DNA of 41,617 nucleotides from the NCBI GenBank assembly GCA_019424135.1, contig JAHYZZ010000019.1, positions 7,017-48,633 of the forward strand, read 5' to 3'. The translations under genes and the position numbers were made by a program. This DNA is from Lachnospiraceae bacterium. Lineage in GTDB: Bacteria; Bacillota; Clostridia; Lachnospirales; Lachnospiraceae. The notes beneath the pieces are model-generated. The model made no database searches. It had not been told where the DNA came from and saw nothing but the letters and a program-made list of their open reading frames with translations. Shown piece after piece: positions 7,028 to 16,116 of this stretch. Numbering within the stretch: position 1 is the stretch's first letter; each line of letters opens with the position of its first letter.

Positions 7028-8497
7028 ATGATGAAATTAACCAGACTGCTGGAACGTTTGGAATATGAAGTGAGCCAGGGAAGTGACGAGATCGAGATCA
7101 CAAAGCTGGTCAATGATTCTAGAAAAGTGACAGAAGGAAGCGTATTCGTCTGCATCAGCGGAGCGGTATCGGACGGGCATGACTATATAGAAGATGTGGC
7201 TGAAAAGGGAGCGGCTGCGGTGATCGTAGAAAGGCCGGTGGAAGCGCCGGAAGGGATGACGGTGATCCATGTGGATGATACACGGTACGCTCTGGCTTTG
7301 ATGTCTGCGGCGTATTTTGGGTATCCGGCTGAGAAACTAAAGGTGATCGGGGTGACAGGAACCAAAGGAAAGACCACCACTACCTATATGATCAAATCGA
7401 TCCTGGAGGGAGTCGGCCACAAGGTGGGACTGATCGGGACAATCGAAGCGATTATCGGAGATGAGTCTATCCCGGCCAATAACACAACGCCGGAGTCCTA
7501 CACCATCCACCAGTATTTTGCGCAGATGGTAGAGGAAGGCTGCGACTGCGTGGTCATGGAGGTGTCTTCTCAGGGACTGATGCTTCACCGGACGGCCGGC
7601 ATTCTGTTTGAGATCGGTATTTTCACCAATCTGGGAGAAGATCACATCGGTCCCAATGAGCATAAGGATTTTGAAGATTACAAGCGTTGTAAGGGAATTT
7701 TATTTACCCAGTGCAGACTGGGGATTGCCAATGTGGACGATCAGTGGTATGAAGACGTGTTCCGCAACGCCACCTGCCGGGTGGAGACCTTTGGATTTTC
7801 TGAAAAAGCAGATCTTCGGGCATCTGATGTGCAGCATATCATGGCGCCTGGATATCTGGGCGTGAAGTATCATGTCAACGGCCTGATGGATTTTGACGTG
7901 GAGATTGATATTCCGGGGAATTTTAGTGTCTACAATTCGTTGACTGCCATTGCGGTGTGCCGGCATTTTGGTGTGCCGGTGGAGAAGATTCAGGCGGCTC
8001 TTAAAAAAGCAAAAGTCAAGGGAAGAGTGGAGATGGTCAAGGTGTCGGATCAGTTTACGATGCTGATTGATTATGCCCATAACGCTATGAGCCTGGAAAG
8101 TCTGTTGGAGACGCTTAGAGATTACAATCCGGGACGAATCGTTACTATTTTTGGCTGTGGGGGGAATCGTTCCAAGACCAGAAGATATGAGATGGGAGAA
8201 GTGTCCGGACGGCTTTCGGATTTTACCATCATTACTTCCGACAACCCCAGATTTGAGGAGCCTCAGGACATTATCAATGATATCATTACAGGAATGAAGA
8301 AGACGGATGGAAAGTATATCGACATCTGTGACAGAAAGGAAGCTATCCGTTACGCCATCGAACATGGACAGCCGGGAGATATCATTGTGTTGGCAGGAAA
8401 AGGGCATGAAACCTATCAGGAGATCAAGGGTGTCAAGTATGATATGGATGACCGTGTCCTGATCAAAGAAGTATTAGAGGAGTTACATGTACGCTGA
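7028..8497 (+). CDS. murE: UDP-N-acetylmuramoyl-tripeptide synthetase MurE
   Basis: Adds the third residue to the peptidoglycan stem peptide in the cytosol. The product (489 residues) has the Mur ligase ATP-binding loop GTKGKTTTTYMI, the motif NTTPE for UDP-MurNAc-dipeptide contacts, MEVSSQGL, and the SDNPRFEEP signature. The DNPR motif is associated with meso-diaminopimelate, so a DAP-type wall is likely. An in-frame ATG at 7013 lies upstream of the GGGAGG site (7017-7022). ATGs at 7028 and 7031 are both well placed; 7028 is listed and 7031 is nearly as good. The 3' end overlaps priA by 11 bp. Confidence 0.95.
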   Translation: MMKLTRLLERLEYEVSQGSDEIEITKLVNDSRKVTEGSVFVCISGAVSDGHDYIEDVAEKGAAAVIVERPVEAPEGMTVIHVDDTRYALALMSAAYFGYPAEKLKVIGVTGTKGKTTTTYMIKSILEGVGHKVGLIGTIEAIIGDESIPANNTTPESYTIHQYFAQMVEEGCDCVVMEVSSQGLMLHRTAGILFEIGIFTNLGEDHIGPNEHKDFEDYKRCKGILFTQCRLGIANVDDQWYEDVFRNATCRVETFGFSEKADLRASDVQHIMAPGYLGVKYHVNGLMDFDVEIDIPGNFSVYNSLTAIAVCRHFGVPVEKIQAALKKAKVKGRVEMVKVSDQFTMLIDYAHNAMSLESLLETLRDYNPGRIVTIFGCGGNRSKTRRYEMGEVSGRLSDFTIITSDNPRFEEPQDIINDIITGMKKTDGKYIDICDRKEAIRYAIEHGQPGDIIVLAGKGHETYQEIKGVKYDMDDRVLIKEVLEELHVR

Positions 8498-10715
8498 TAT
8501 TATCATCGACATTACACATGAGAAACTGGATAAAATTTTTCAATACCGCATCCCCTCTCATTTGGAGGGGATGCTTAAAATTGGGACAGAGGTTCTGGTG
8601 CCTTTTGGAAGGAACAACAAAGAAACCAAAGGATATGTAACCGGGATTTCTGAAACGGTGGACTATGATCCTGGTAAGGTCAAGGAGATCTGTGGGATTG
8701 TGGAAGGAAGTATTGCCATCGAGGCAAAAATGGTAGCGCTGGCTGCCTGGATGAAGGAATACTATGGAGGAACCATGATCCAGGCGCTCAAGACGGTGAT
8801 TCCGATTAAGAAGCAGGAGCGGCCAAAAGAGAAAAGGACGGTTGTCCTGAAGATAACGGAAGAGGAAGGGAAGAAGCGGCTGGAAATCTACCGACGCAAA
8901 AATCAAAAGGCCAGGGCCAGGGTGCTGGAAGGCCTTCTGGAACAGCCGGAGCAGGCCTATGATCTGTTGACAAAAAAGCTGCATGTGACAGCCGCCGTGA
9001 TCCGGGCGCTGGAAGAGCAAGGCGTGCTGGAAATTCGGACACAGACAATGTTTCGCAATCCCATCCATGCACGGATCCGAAAGAATGATCCGGTCATCCT
9101 GACCAAGGAGCAAAAGCAGGCGGTAGGTACCTTCTGGCAGGATTATGAGCAGGGCAGGCGCGGCGCTTATCTGGTATATGGAGTCACAGGAAGTGGGAAA
9201 ACTCAGGTTTATATGGAAATGATTGACCGGGTATTGAAAAAAGGACGGCAGGCCATTGTGCTGATCCCGGAGATTGCGCTGACCTATCAGACGGTGATGC
9301 GTTTTTATGGAAGATTTGGAGACCGGGTTTCGGTCTTACATTCTCGCATGTCCCAGGGAGAACGCTATGATCAGATGGAGCGGGTGAAAGCCGGAGAGGT
9401 GGACGTGATGATCGGCCCCAGATCTGCCTTATTTACCCCGTTTCGGCAGCTGGGATTGATCGTCATTGATGAAGAACACGAGGGTACCTATAAGAGCGAA
9501 CAGGTGCCAAGGTACCATGCAAGAGAGACGGCTCTCCACCGTGCGAAGGAGGAGGGGGCAAGCGTGGTCTTAGGATCCGCAACGCCTTCGCTGGAAACGT
9601 TCTATGCCTGCCGCACGGGGCGGTGCCGGATGCTAAGGCTTGAGAACCGGATTGGGCAGGGAAGGCTTGCAAAGGTCTACGTTACAGATATGCGGGAAGA
9701 ACTGCGCAAAGGGAACCGGTCAATCTTAAGCAGGCGCCTGGAAGAGATGATCCAGGAGCGTCTGGATCGAAAAGAGCAGACCATGTTATTTTTAAACCGG
9801 CGCGGCTATGCCGGGTTTATCAGTTGCAGGGCCTGTGGATATGTAGTAAAATGTCCTCACTGTGATGTTTCTTTGTCTGCACACCAGGGCGGAAAGCTGG
9901 TGTGCCATTACTGCGGACATGAGGAGCCGGTGGTCAGGATTTGTCCATCCTGCGGATCTTCTTATATTGGAGGATTTAAAGCAGGGACACAGCAGGTAGA
10001 ATCATTGATCCGCAAGCAGTTTCCCCAGGCGAGAGTGCTTCGGATGGATCTGGATACGACCCGAAAAAAAGATGGGTATGAAAAGATTTTGGAAACTTTT
10101 GCAGATGAAGAGGCTGACATCCTGATCGGGACACAGATGATCGTGAAAGGCCATGATTTCCCAAAGGTCACCCTGGTAGGAGTCCTGGCGGCAGATCTTT
10201 CTTTGTACAGCGATGACTACCGGTCAGGGGAGCGGACCTTTCAGCTGCTGACCCAGGCGGCGGGAAGAGCCGGTCGGGGTGAGGCAGAGGGAGAAGTGGT
10301 CATTCAGACCTACAGCCCCCAACACTATAGCATCCAAAGGGCGGCAGCCCAGGACTATGAAGGATTTTATGAAGAGGAGATGGGCTACAGGAGTCTGATG
10401 GATTACCCGCCGGCATCTCATCTGCTGGCGATTTTGATGACCGGGCCAAAGGAAGAGCATTTGACTGCGGCAGCCGGATATCTAAAAGAGTTTCTCCGAA
10501 GACTTGACCCGGGAGGGCGCATGCAGATCATTGGACCGGCCAGCCCGTATGTGTCCAAGGTCAGTGATATCTATCGGAAAGCCTTGTATATCAAAGAAAA
10601 GGATGCACATATTTTAATAGAGGCAAAAAACCGTTTGGAACAGTATATAGAGGCAAACCGGGGATTTCAGACGATTAAGATCCAGTTCGATCTGGATCCC
10701 ATGGGAGTTTTCTAG
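8487..10715 (+). CDS. priA: Primosomal protein N' (replication restart helicase PriA)
   Basis: A 3'-to-5' DNA helicase that recognises stalled forks and reloads the replicative helicase. The 742-residue product has the N-terminal 3'-DNA-end-binding domain (about 1-110), a winged-helix region, helicase motif I GVTGSGKTQVY, motif II DEEHEGTYKS, motif III GSATPS, and the two interleaved zinc sites (CRACGYVVKCPHC and CHYCG followed by CPSCGS, about residues 448-492). The C-terminal helicase motifs include LIGTQMIVKGHDFP and QAAGRAGR. Length matches the family. It overlaps the end of murE, so the two are cotranscribed and probably translationally coupled. Confidence 0.97.
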   Translation: MYADIIIDITHEKLDKIFQYRIPSHLEGMLKIGTEVLVPFGRNNKETKGYVTGISETVDYDPGKVKEICGIVEGSIAIEAKMVALAAWMKEYYGGTMIQALKTVIPIKKQERPKEKRTVVLKITEEEGKKRLEIYRRKNQKARARVLEGLLEQPEQAYDLLTKKLHVTAAVIRALEEQGVLEIRTQTMFRNPIHARIRKNDPVILTKEQKQAVGTFWQDYEQGRRGAYLVYGVTGSGKTQVYMEMIDRVLKKGRQAIVLIPEIALTYQTVMRFYGRFGDRVSVLHSRMSQGERYDQMERVKAGEVDVMIGPRSALFTPFRQLGLIVIDEEHEGTYKSEQVPRYHARETALHRAKEEGASVVLGSATPSLETFYACRTGRCRMLRLENRIGQGRLAKVYVTDMREELRKGNRSILSRRLEEMIQERLDRKEQTMLFLNRRGYAGFISCRACGYVVKCPHCDVSLSAHQGGKLVCHYCGHEEPVVRICPSCGSSYIGGFKAGTQQVESLIRKQFPQARVLRMDLDTTRKKDGYEKILETFADEEADILIGTQMIVKGHDFPKVTLVGVLAADLSLYSDDYRSGERTFQLLTQAAGRAGRGEAEGEVVIQTYSPQHYSIQRAAAQDYEGFYEEEMGYRSLMDYPPASHLLAILMTGPKEEHLTAAAGYLKEFLRRLDPGGRMQIIGPASPYVSKVSDIYRKALYIKEKDAHILIEAKNRLEQYIEANRGFQTIKIQFDLDPMGVF

Positions 10716-10780
10716 AGGTTCTTGGAGTATCTAAAGAGCAGAATCCGTAAATCATGATAGAAGAGAGGAAGATTTCAATT

Positions 10781-11269
10781 ATGGCAACGAGAAAAATCAG
10801 AGAAATGGGCGACGAAGTGTTGACAAAAACATGCAAAGAAGTAACCAAGATGAATCTTAGGACAAAGATTTTGATCGGGGATATGCTAGATACCATGTAT
10901 GAGGCCATGGGAGTGGGCCTTGCAGCACCCCAGGTGGGAATTTTAAAAAGGATCGTGGTGATTGATGTAGGAGAAGGTCCGATTGTTTTGATTAATCCAA
11001 AGATCATCGAGACTTCTGGAGAGCAGACCGGGGAAGAGGGGTGCTTAAGTGTGCCTGGAAAATCCGGACAGGTGACCAGGCCGGAGCATGTAAAGGTGGC
11101 AGCGCAAAATGAAGACATGGAAGAGATTGTGCTGGAAGGAGAAGGACTTTTAGCTCGTGCGTTCTGCCATGAGATTGATCATCTGGACGGCCATCTGTAT
11201 GTGGAGCTGGTCGAGGGCGAGCTGCATGACGTGGAGTATGCACAAGATGGGGATGAGGAAGACGCATAA
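10781..11269 (+). CDS. def: Peptide deformylase
   Basis: Removes the formyl group from nascent proteins at the ribosome, using a bound Fe2+ or similar metal. All three signature motifs are present: GVGLAAPQVG, EGCLSVP (metal-binding Cys) and HEIDHLDG (two metal-binding His and the catalytic Glu). An in-frame ATG at 10754 has no ribosome site. The start at 10781 (MATRKIREMG) follows AGAGGAA by about 10 bp and gives 162 residues, normal for the family. It stands 65 bp after priA and 14 bp before fmt. The enzyme thus removes the group whose transfer to initiator tRNA is catalysed by the next gene product. Confidence 0.96.
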   Translation: MATRKIREMGDEVLTKTCKEVTKMNLRTKILIGDMLDTMYEAMGVGLAAPQVGILKRIVVIDVGEGPIVLINPKIIETSGEQTGEEGCLSVPGKSGQVTRPEHVKVAAQNEDMEEIVLEGEGLLARAFCHEIDHLDGHLYVELVEGELHDVEYAQDGDEEDA

Positions 11270-11283
11270 AGGAGGGAATCTGG

Positions 11284-12228
11284 ATGAAAGTCATATTTAT
11301 GGGGACACCGGAGTTTTCCGTTGGGACGCTGGAGGCTCTGATTGATGCAGGACATGAGGTGGTGCTTGCGGTGACTCAGCCGGATAAACCGAAAGGGCGC
11401 GGTGGTAAGATGCAGTACCCACCGGTGAAAGAGACAGCTTTGAAGCATGGAATCGCGGTTTACCAGCCCAGGAAGATCCGGGAAGAAGCCTGCATAGAAG
11501 AATTAAGAAACTATCCGGCAGACATCATGGTGGTGATTGCTTTTGGCCAGATTCTTCCACAGGCCATTCTGGATATGACGCCCTACGGATGCATCAACGT
11601 CCATGCATCTTTGCTTCCGAAATACCGGGGGGCGGCTCCGATCCAGTGGGCGGTCATCAACGGAGAAAAAGTATCCGGTGTGACCACCATGCAGATGGAT
11701 GCCGGGCTGGACACGGGCGATATGTTGCTGAAGACGGAGGTGGTCCTTGATGAAAAGGAGACTGGGGGAAGCCTCCATGATAAGCTTGCCGCGGCAGGGG
11801 CAAAGCTGTGTATCGAGACGCTGGAAGGTCTGGAGAATCATACCATCTGTCCGGAAAAGCAAGGGGAAAGTCCCACGGAATATGCCCGTATGCTGGATAA
11901 AAAAATGGGAAATATCGACTGGAGCAGGCCGGCAGAAGAGATTGAACGCCTGATTCGGGGGTTAAATCCCTGGCCCAGTGCGTATACCAGCTGGAAGGGA
12001 AAGACCATGAAGATCTGGGAGGCCAAAGTGGTGCCTCAAAAAGAAGGTTCCATGCAAGAGCCAGGTACCGTGACAGGGGTAGAAAAAGACGGATTTCTGG
12101 TACAGACGGGAAAGGATCTTTTAAAGGTGTGTACGCTTCAGATCCCGGGAAAGAAGCGTATGGATGCCGGGGCATTTCTGCGGGGGTATCCGATGGAGAC
12201 TGGACTGGTTCTGACAAAGGAGCTGTAA
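11284..12228 (+). CDS. fmt: Methionyl-tRNA formyltransferase
   Basis: Transfers a formyl group from 10-formyltetrahydrofolate to Met-tRNA(fMet). The 314-residue product begins MKVIFMGTPEFS as in the family, and carries the catalytic region NVHASLLPKYRGAAPIQWA and the loop TTMQMDAGLDTGDML. The C-terminal OB-like tRNA-binding domain runs from about residue 205. An AAAGGAGGG site precedes the ATG. The def-fmt pair is a common bacterial operon. Confidence 0.96.
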   Translation: MKVIFMGTPEFSVGTLEALIDAGHEVVLAVTQPDKPKGRGGKMQYPPVKETALKHGIAVYQPRKIREEACIEELRNYPADIMVVIAFGQILPQAILDMTPYGCINVHASLLPKYRGAAPIQWAVINGEKVSGVTTMQMDAGLDTGDMLLKTEVVLDEKETGGSLHDKLAAAGAKLCIETLEGLENHTICPEKQGESPTEYARMLDKKMGNIDWSRPAEEIERLIRGLNPWPSAYTSWKGKTMKIWEAKVVPQKEGSMQEPGTVTGVEKDGFLVQTGKDLLKVCTLQIPGKKRMDAGAFLRGYPMETGLVLTKEL

Positions 12229-12289
12229 AGAATTTTATTAAGAATTGTTAAAATTGTATGAAGCAGCGTTTTTTTCAGTCGTTTTAAAG

Positions 12290-12295
12290 TATAAT
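12290..12295 (+). promoter_or_regulatory. -10 element upstream of the YugP-like peptidase gene
   Basis: A consensus TATAAT lies 34 bp upstream of the ATG at 12329, in a 100-bp AT-rich gap after fmt. No good -35 hexamer stands 16-18 bp upstream (only a T-run). A promoter is likely but only half-supported. Confidence 0.45.
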
Positions 12296-12328
12296 AGTAA
12301 TGCTAAAGTTTGTTAGGAGGCGTTTACT

Positions 12329-13030
12329 ATGTATTATCCGATATATTTTGATCCCACTTATTTTCTGGTTCTGATTGGTTTGATCATCTGTCTGGCGGCG
12401 TCGGCACAGATGCGATCCACTTTTTCGAAATATTCCAGAGTACGCAATCATTCCGGGATCACCGGAAGAGAGGCGGCAGAGCAGGTGCTGCATCGTGCCG
12501 GGATCTATGATGTTCGCGTGGAGCATGTGGCGGGAAATCTGACAGACCACTATGATCCACGGACGAAGGTTTTAAGACTTTCTGATGCAACATACGGATC
12601 CACTTCTGTTGCAGCAGTCGGCGTCGCAGCCCATGAGTGCGGACATGCAATCCAACATGCCACCGGCTATGCGCCGTTGTCTCTTAGGAGCGCGCTGGTT
12701 CCTGTGGCGAATTTTGGAAGCACCATTGCCTGGCCTTTGATCCTGATCGGACTTTTGTTTAACAGCCAGTCTTCCATTTTGTTTTTAAATCTGGGAATCC
12801 TGGCATTTTCACTGGCAGTGCTGTTTCAGATTGTGACACTGCCGGTCGAGTTTAATGCATCCAGACGGGCTATCCATATGTTGAGTGGCAATGGCATGTT
12901 ATATGAAGATGAGGTCCGTGCCACCAGAAAGGTGCTTACAGCGGCGGCTCTGACCTATGTGGCAGGTGCGGCCTCTGCGATTTTGCAGCTCCTGCGTATC
13001 ATTTTGTTGTCGAATTCGAGGAGAAGGTAG
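12329..13030 (+). CDS. Membrane zinc metallopeptidase, YugP type (Zn_peptidase_2)
   Basis: The 233-residue product has an N-terminal hydrophobic helix (about 8-26), a soluble stretch with VRVEHVAGNLTDHYDP and LRLSDATY, the zinc-binding motif HECGHAIQHA (HExxH, about residues 103-107), two more membrane segments (about 125-175) and a C-terminal hydrophobic stretch. The run LPVEFNASRRA after the membrane segments supplies the conserved third-ligand region of this family. These features match neutral zinc metallopeptidases of the YugP type. Physiological substrates are not established. An AGGAGG site is well placed before the ATG. rsmB starts 3 bp after its stop. Confidence 0.92.
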   Translation: MYYPIYFDPTYFLVLIGLIICLAASAQMRSTFSKYSRVRNHSGITGREAAEQVLHRAGIYDVRVEHVAGNLTDHYDPRTKVLRLSDATYGSTSVAAVGVAAHECGHAIQHATGYAPLSLRSALVPVANFGSTIAWPLILIGLLFNSQSSILFLNLGILAFSLAVLFQIVTLPVEFNASRRAIHMLSGNGMLYEDEVRATRKVLTAAALTYVAGAASAILQLLRIILLSNSRRR

Positions 13031-13033
13031 GAG

Positions 13034-14332
13034 ATGAATGAAAGGGAACTGGTGCTGGAGGCACTGCTTTCAATTACCCGGGATGGGGAATATAGTCATA
13101 TCGTTTTAAAGAATCTTTTGGATCTTTATCAATATCTGGACAAAAAGGAGCGTGCATTTATCACAAGAGTGGTAAATGGCACGCTTGAGCGTCTGATTGA
13201 GATTGATTATATCATCAATCAGTTTTCCAAGGTGAAGGTAAATAAAATGAAGCCGGTGATCCGGACCATTCTAAGATCTGGTGTCTATCAGCTGAAATAT
13301 ATGGACAGCATCCCCGATTCTGCCGTTTGTAATGAGGCAGTGAAGCTGGCGGAAAAAAAAGGTTTTCAGGGGTTGAAAGGTTTTGTCAATGGAGTGTTGC
13401 GCAACATTGGCAGAAATCTGGATCAGATTACATACCCCGGGAAAGAAGACATGGTATCTTATCTGTCTGTCCGCAAGTCTTTGCCAGAGTGGCTGGTCAG
13501 AGAGTGGCTGGAGGTCTATGACCCGGAAACGATAGAAACCATGGGAGAAGCGTTTTTAAAGACCGCTCCCTTATCGGTGCGGTATGATCCACACAGGATC
13601 ACCGGGGAAGCGCTGATGGAATTGTTGAAAAAAGAAGGTGTGAAAGCAGTTGAGATCCCAGAAGTGCCCTGTGGGCTCTATCTTTCGGGACTGGATCATT
13701 TGTCTGCTCTTGAAAGCTTTCAAAAAGGATACTATCAGGTACAGGACATCAGTTCCATGCAGGTGGCGTTGTGGGCAGATCCAAAGCCAAAAGATGAGAT
13801 CATAGATGTCTGTGCCGCGCCGGGAGGAAAGGCGCTTCATATGGCAGAACTTCTGGCAGGAACTGGTCATGTAGAAGCCCGGGATCTGACGGAGCATAAG
13901 ACAGAGCTGATCCGGGATAATATTTTAAGAAGCGGCCTGTCTAATGTGGAGGCCGTCTGTCAGGATGCGTTGGTGCCAGATCCGGATTCTGTAAAGAAGG
14001 CAGATATTCTCATCGCAGACCTTCCTTGTTCGGGGCTTGGAGTATTAGGGAGAAAACCGGACCTGAAGCTTCGAGTGACCAAAGAGACAGAAAAAGAGCT
14101 GGCAGCTCTGCAAAGACAGATCCTTTCTGTAGTCAGGGATTATGTAAAGCCGGGCGGGAAACTTTTGTACAGCACCTGCACGATCAGCCGTCAGGAGAAC
14201 GAGGAGAACACGCGGTGGTTTCTCAATAACAGTCCTGCATTCTCCCTGGTTCGCCAAGAGCAGAGGTTACCTGGAAAACAACCTGGAGATGGGTTCTATA
14301 TTGCTATGTTCCGGAGGAAAGAAGATGAGTAA
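13034..14332 (+). CDS. rsmB: 16S rRNA (cytosine-967 C5)-methyltransferase RsmB
   Basis: Methylates C967 of 16S rRNA using S-adenosylmethionine. The 432-residue product has the N-terminal NusB-like RNA-binding domain (about 1-135, with VNGTLERL and AVKLAEKKG), followed by the Rossmann methyltransferase domain with SAM motif DVCAAPGGKALHMAE, the catalytic motif LPCSGLGVLGRKPD, and the second catalytic Cys in STCTISRQENEEN. The two cysteines and length fit RsmB. A TAGGAG site overlaps the preceding stop. The last 8 bp overlap rlmN. Confidence 0.95.
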   Translation: MNERELVLEALLSITRDGEYSHIVLKNLLDLYQYLDKKERAFITRVVNGTLERLIEIDYIINQFSKVKVNKMKPVIRTILRSGVYQLKYMDSIPDSAVCNEAVKLAEKKGFQGLKGFVNGVLRNIGRNLDQITYPGKEDMVSYLSVRKSLPEWLVREWLEVYDPETIETMGEAFLKTAPLSVRYDPHRITGEALMELLKKEGVKAVEIPEVPCGLYLSGLDHLSALESFQKGYYQVQDISSMQVALWADPKPKDEIIDVCAAPGGKALHMAELLAGTGHVEARDLTEHKTELIRDNILRSGLSNVEAVCQDALVPDPDSVKKADILIADLPCSGLGVLGRKPDLKLRVTKETEKELAALQRQILSVVRDYVKPGGKLLYSTCTISRQENEENTRWFLNNSPAFSLVRQEQRLPGKQPGDGFYIAMFRRKEDE

Positions 14333-15395
14333 GCAGGATATCTGTTCTTTGAATTATGAAGAAATTCAAGAAGAGATGAAAGGGATAGGTGAAAAGGCCT
14401 TTCGGGGACGTCAGATCTATGAGTGGCTGCACGTGAAACTTGCAGATGATTTTTCTCAGATGACGAATCTTTCAAAAGGTCTGAGGGACAAACTGTCAAA
14501 GAATTATGAGATTCCGCGGCTTCAGATCGCGGCTCATCAGGTATCCAGGAAGGATCCCACAGAAAAATTTTTGTTTGAGCTTTCAGACGGCAATATGATT
14601 GAGAGCGTTCTCATGAAATATGATTATGGCAATTCTGTCTGTATTTCCTCCCAGGCGGGCTGCCGGATGGGCTGCCGGTTCTGTGCGTCGACCATCGGAG
14701 GGCTTAAGAGGAATCTTACGACTGCTGAGATGCTGCGCCAGATTTATCAGGTGCAAAAGGCCAGTGGTGAACGGGTTTCCAATATCGTGATCATGGGGAC
14801 CGGGGAACCGTTGGATAATTATGAGCATTTTGTAAAGTTTATTCATATGATCAGTGATGAACATGGACTCCATATCAGTCAGCGAAGTATTACAGCATCC
14901 ACCTGCGGGATTGTTCCCCGGATGCGGGAACTGGCAGAAGAATCTTTGCAGATCACACTGGCTCTTTCGCTGCATGGTTCTACTCAGGAAAAGCGGCAAA
15001 AGCTGATGCCTGTGGCCTTGCGGTATCCCCTTTGGGAGGTATTGGAGGCCTGTGATTATTATTTTTCAAAGACCGGACGGCGAGTAACCTTTGAGTACAG
15101 TCTGGTCAAAGGGGTGAATGATCAGCCGGAAGATATCCGGGAGCTGACACAGATCTTGAAGCATCGGAACTGTCATCTGAATCTGATCCCGGTTAATCCG
15201 GTCAGAGAACGGGATTATCAGCGTCCGACCAGTGAAAATGCGCTGGAATTTAAAAATAAACTTGAAAAAAACGGAATTAATGTTACTATAAGAAGGGAAA
15301 GAGGCTCTGATATTGACGGGGCCTGTGGACAGTTACGCAGAAAATACGCGGCTGACTATAAAGGAGAAACAGATGAAATTATATGCAATGACTGA
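14325..15395 (+). CDS. rlmN: Dual-specificity 23S rRNA A2503 / tRNA A37 C2-methyltransferase RlmN
   Basis: A radical-SAM enzyme that methylates C2 of A2503 in 23S rRNA and also acts on some tRNAs. The product (356 residues) has the CxxxCxxC cluster motif in CRMGCRFCAS, the GTGEPLDNY region that follows it in this family, and the mechanistic C-terminal cysteine in IDGACGQLR. A frame extension to 14289 exists, but ATG 14325 has a GGAGG site 7 bp upstream and begins MSKQDICSLNYEE. It overlaps rsmB by 8 bp and prpC by 23 bp, so translational coupling is expected. Confidence 0.96.
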   Translation: MSKQDICSLNYEEIQEEMKGIGEKAFRGRQIYEWLHVKLADDFSQMTNLSKGLRDKLSKNYEIPRLQIAAHQVSRKDPTEKFLFELSDGNMIESVLMKYDYGNSVCISSQAGCRMGCRFCASTIGGLKRNLTTAEMLRQIYQVQKASGERVSNIVIMGTGEPLDNYEHFVKFIHMISDEHGLHISQRSITASTCGIVPRMRELAEESLQITLALSLHGSTQEKRQKLMPVALRYPLWEVLEACDYYFSKTGRRVTFEYSLVKGVNDQPEDIRELTQILKHRNCHLNLIPVNPVRERDYQRPTSENALEFKNKLEKNGINVTIRRERGSDIDGACGQLRRKYAADYKGETDEIICND

Positions 15396-16116
15396 CGTGG
15401 GGAGAAAGCGCGAAGTCAATCAGGATTACGTATATGTGACGGACCAGCCTGTGGGACCGTTCCCGAATTTCCTTGCAGTAGCGGATGGAATGGGCGGCCA
15501 TAAGGCAGGAGATTTTGCGTCAAAGTATACGGTAAACACAGTACTGGAAGAATTAAAGAAGACACCTCTGGATAAGCCTGAAGAGATTTTGCGTAATATC
15601 GTCGGCATTGCCAATCATAAGCTGATCGAGGTGGCAGCGACAGATGTCAAGCTGGAAGGAATGGGAACGACACTGGTGGCAGGCACGATCGTGGGAAATA
15701 CACTGTATTTTGCGAACGTGGGAGACAGCAGGCTCTATCTGATCAATGAGAAGATCCGGCAGATATCGAAGGATCACTCTTTGGTAGAAGAAATGGTACG
15801 CCTTGGCGGGATCAAGGCAGAAGAGGCAAAGAACCATCCAGATAAAAATATTATCACACGGGCGATCGGCGTGAAGGAAGATGTAGAGGCTGACATCTAC
15901 GAATACCGGCTGAAAAAAGGCGATGTGATCTTGATGTGTACAGACGGGCTTAGCAACATGGTTGAAGATGAGGATATGTTTGACATCGTCAAAGGAGCGC
16001 GGGACGTGGTGGAAGCAGTTGAGATGCTGATCGAGAAAGCAAACAGCAACGGCGGAAGGGATAATATAGGGGTTGTATTAGCGGAACCGCTTTCGGATGA
16101 GGTGAGTGTATGGTAA
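15373..16116 (+). CDS. prpC: PP2C-type Ser/Thr protein phosphatase (PrpC/Stp)
   Basis: Dephosphorylates targets of the partner kinase PrkC; a cytosolic Mn/Mg-dependent phosphatase. The 247-residue product has the PPM motifs in order: REVNQDY, VADGMGGHKAGDFAS, GMGTTLVA, NVGDSRLYLI, CTDGLSNMV and GGRDNIGVVL, including the metal-binding aspartates. The start at 15373 (MKLYAMTDVG) is chosen over the upstream in-frame 15313 because of the AAGGAG site just before it. The stop overlaps the kinase start by 7 bp, the classical phosphatase-kinase arrangement. It may also serve the second kinase at 33915, which has no phosphatase in its own cluster. Confidence 0.96.
   Translation: MKLYAMTDVGRKREVNQDYVYVTDQPVGPFPNFLAVADGMGGHKAGDFASKYTVNTVLEELKKTPLDKPEEILRNIVGIANHKLIEVAATDVKLEGMGTTLVAGTIVGNTLYFANVGDSRLYLINEKIRQISKDHSLVEEMVRLGGIKAEEAKNHPDKNIITRAIGVKEDVEADIYEYRLKKGDVILMCTDGLSNMVEDEDMFDIVKGARDVVEAVEMLIEKANSNGGRDNIGVVLAEPLSDEVSVW

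Noticed and set aside
7700..8407. 235-residue open frame on the - strand inside murE
   Set aside because: Antisense shadow of murE with high His/Ile content and no family resemblance.
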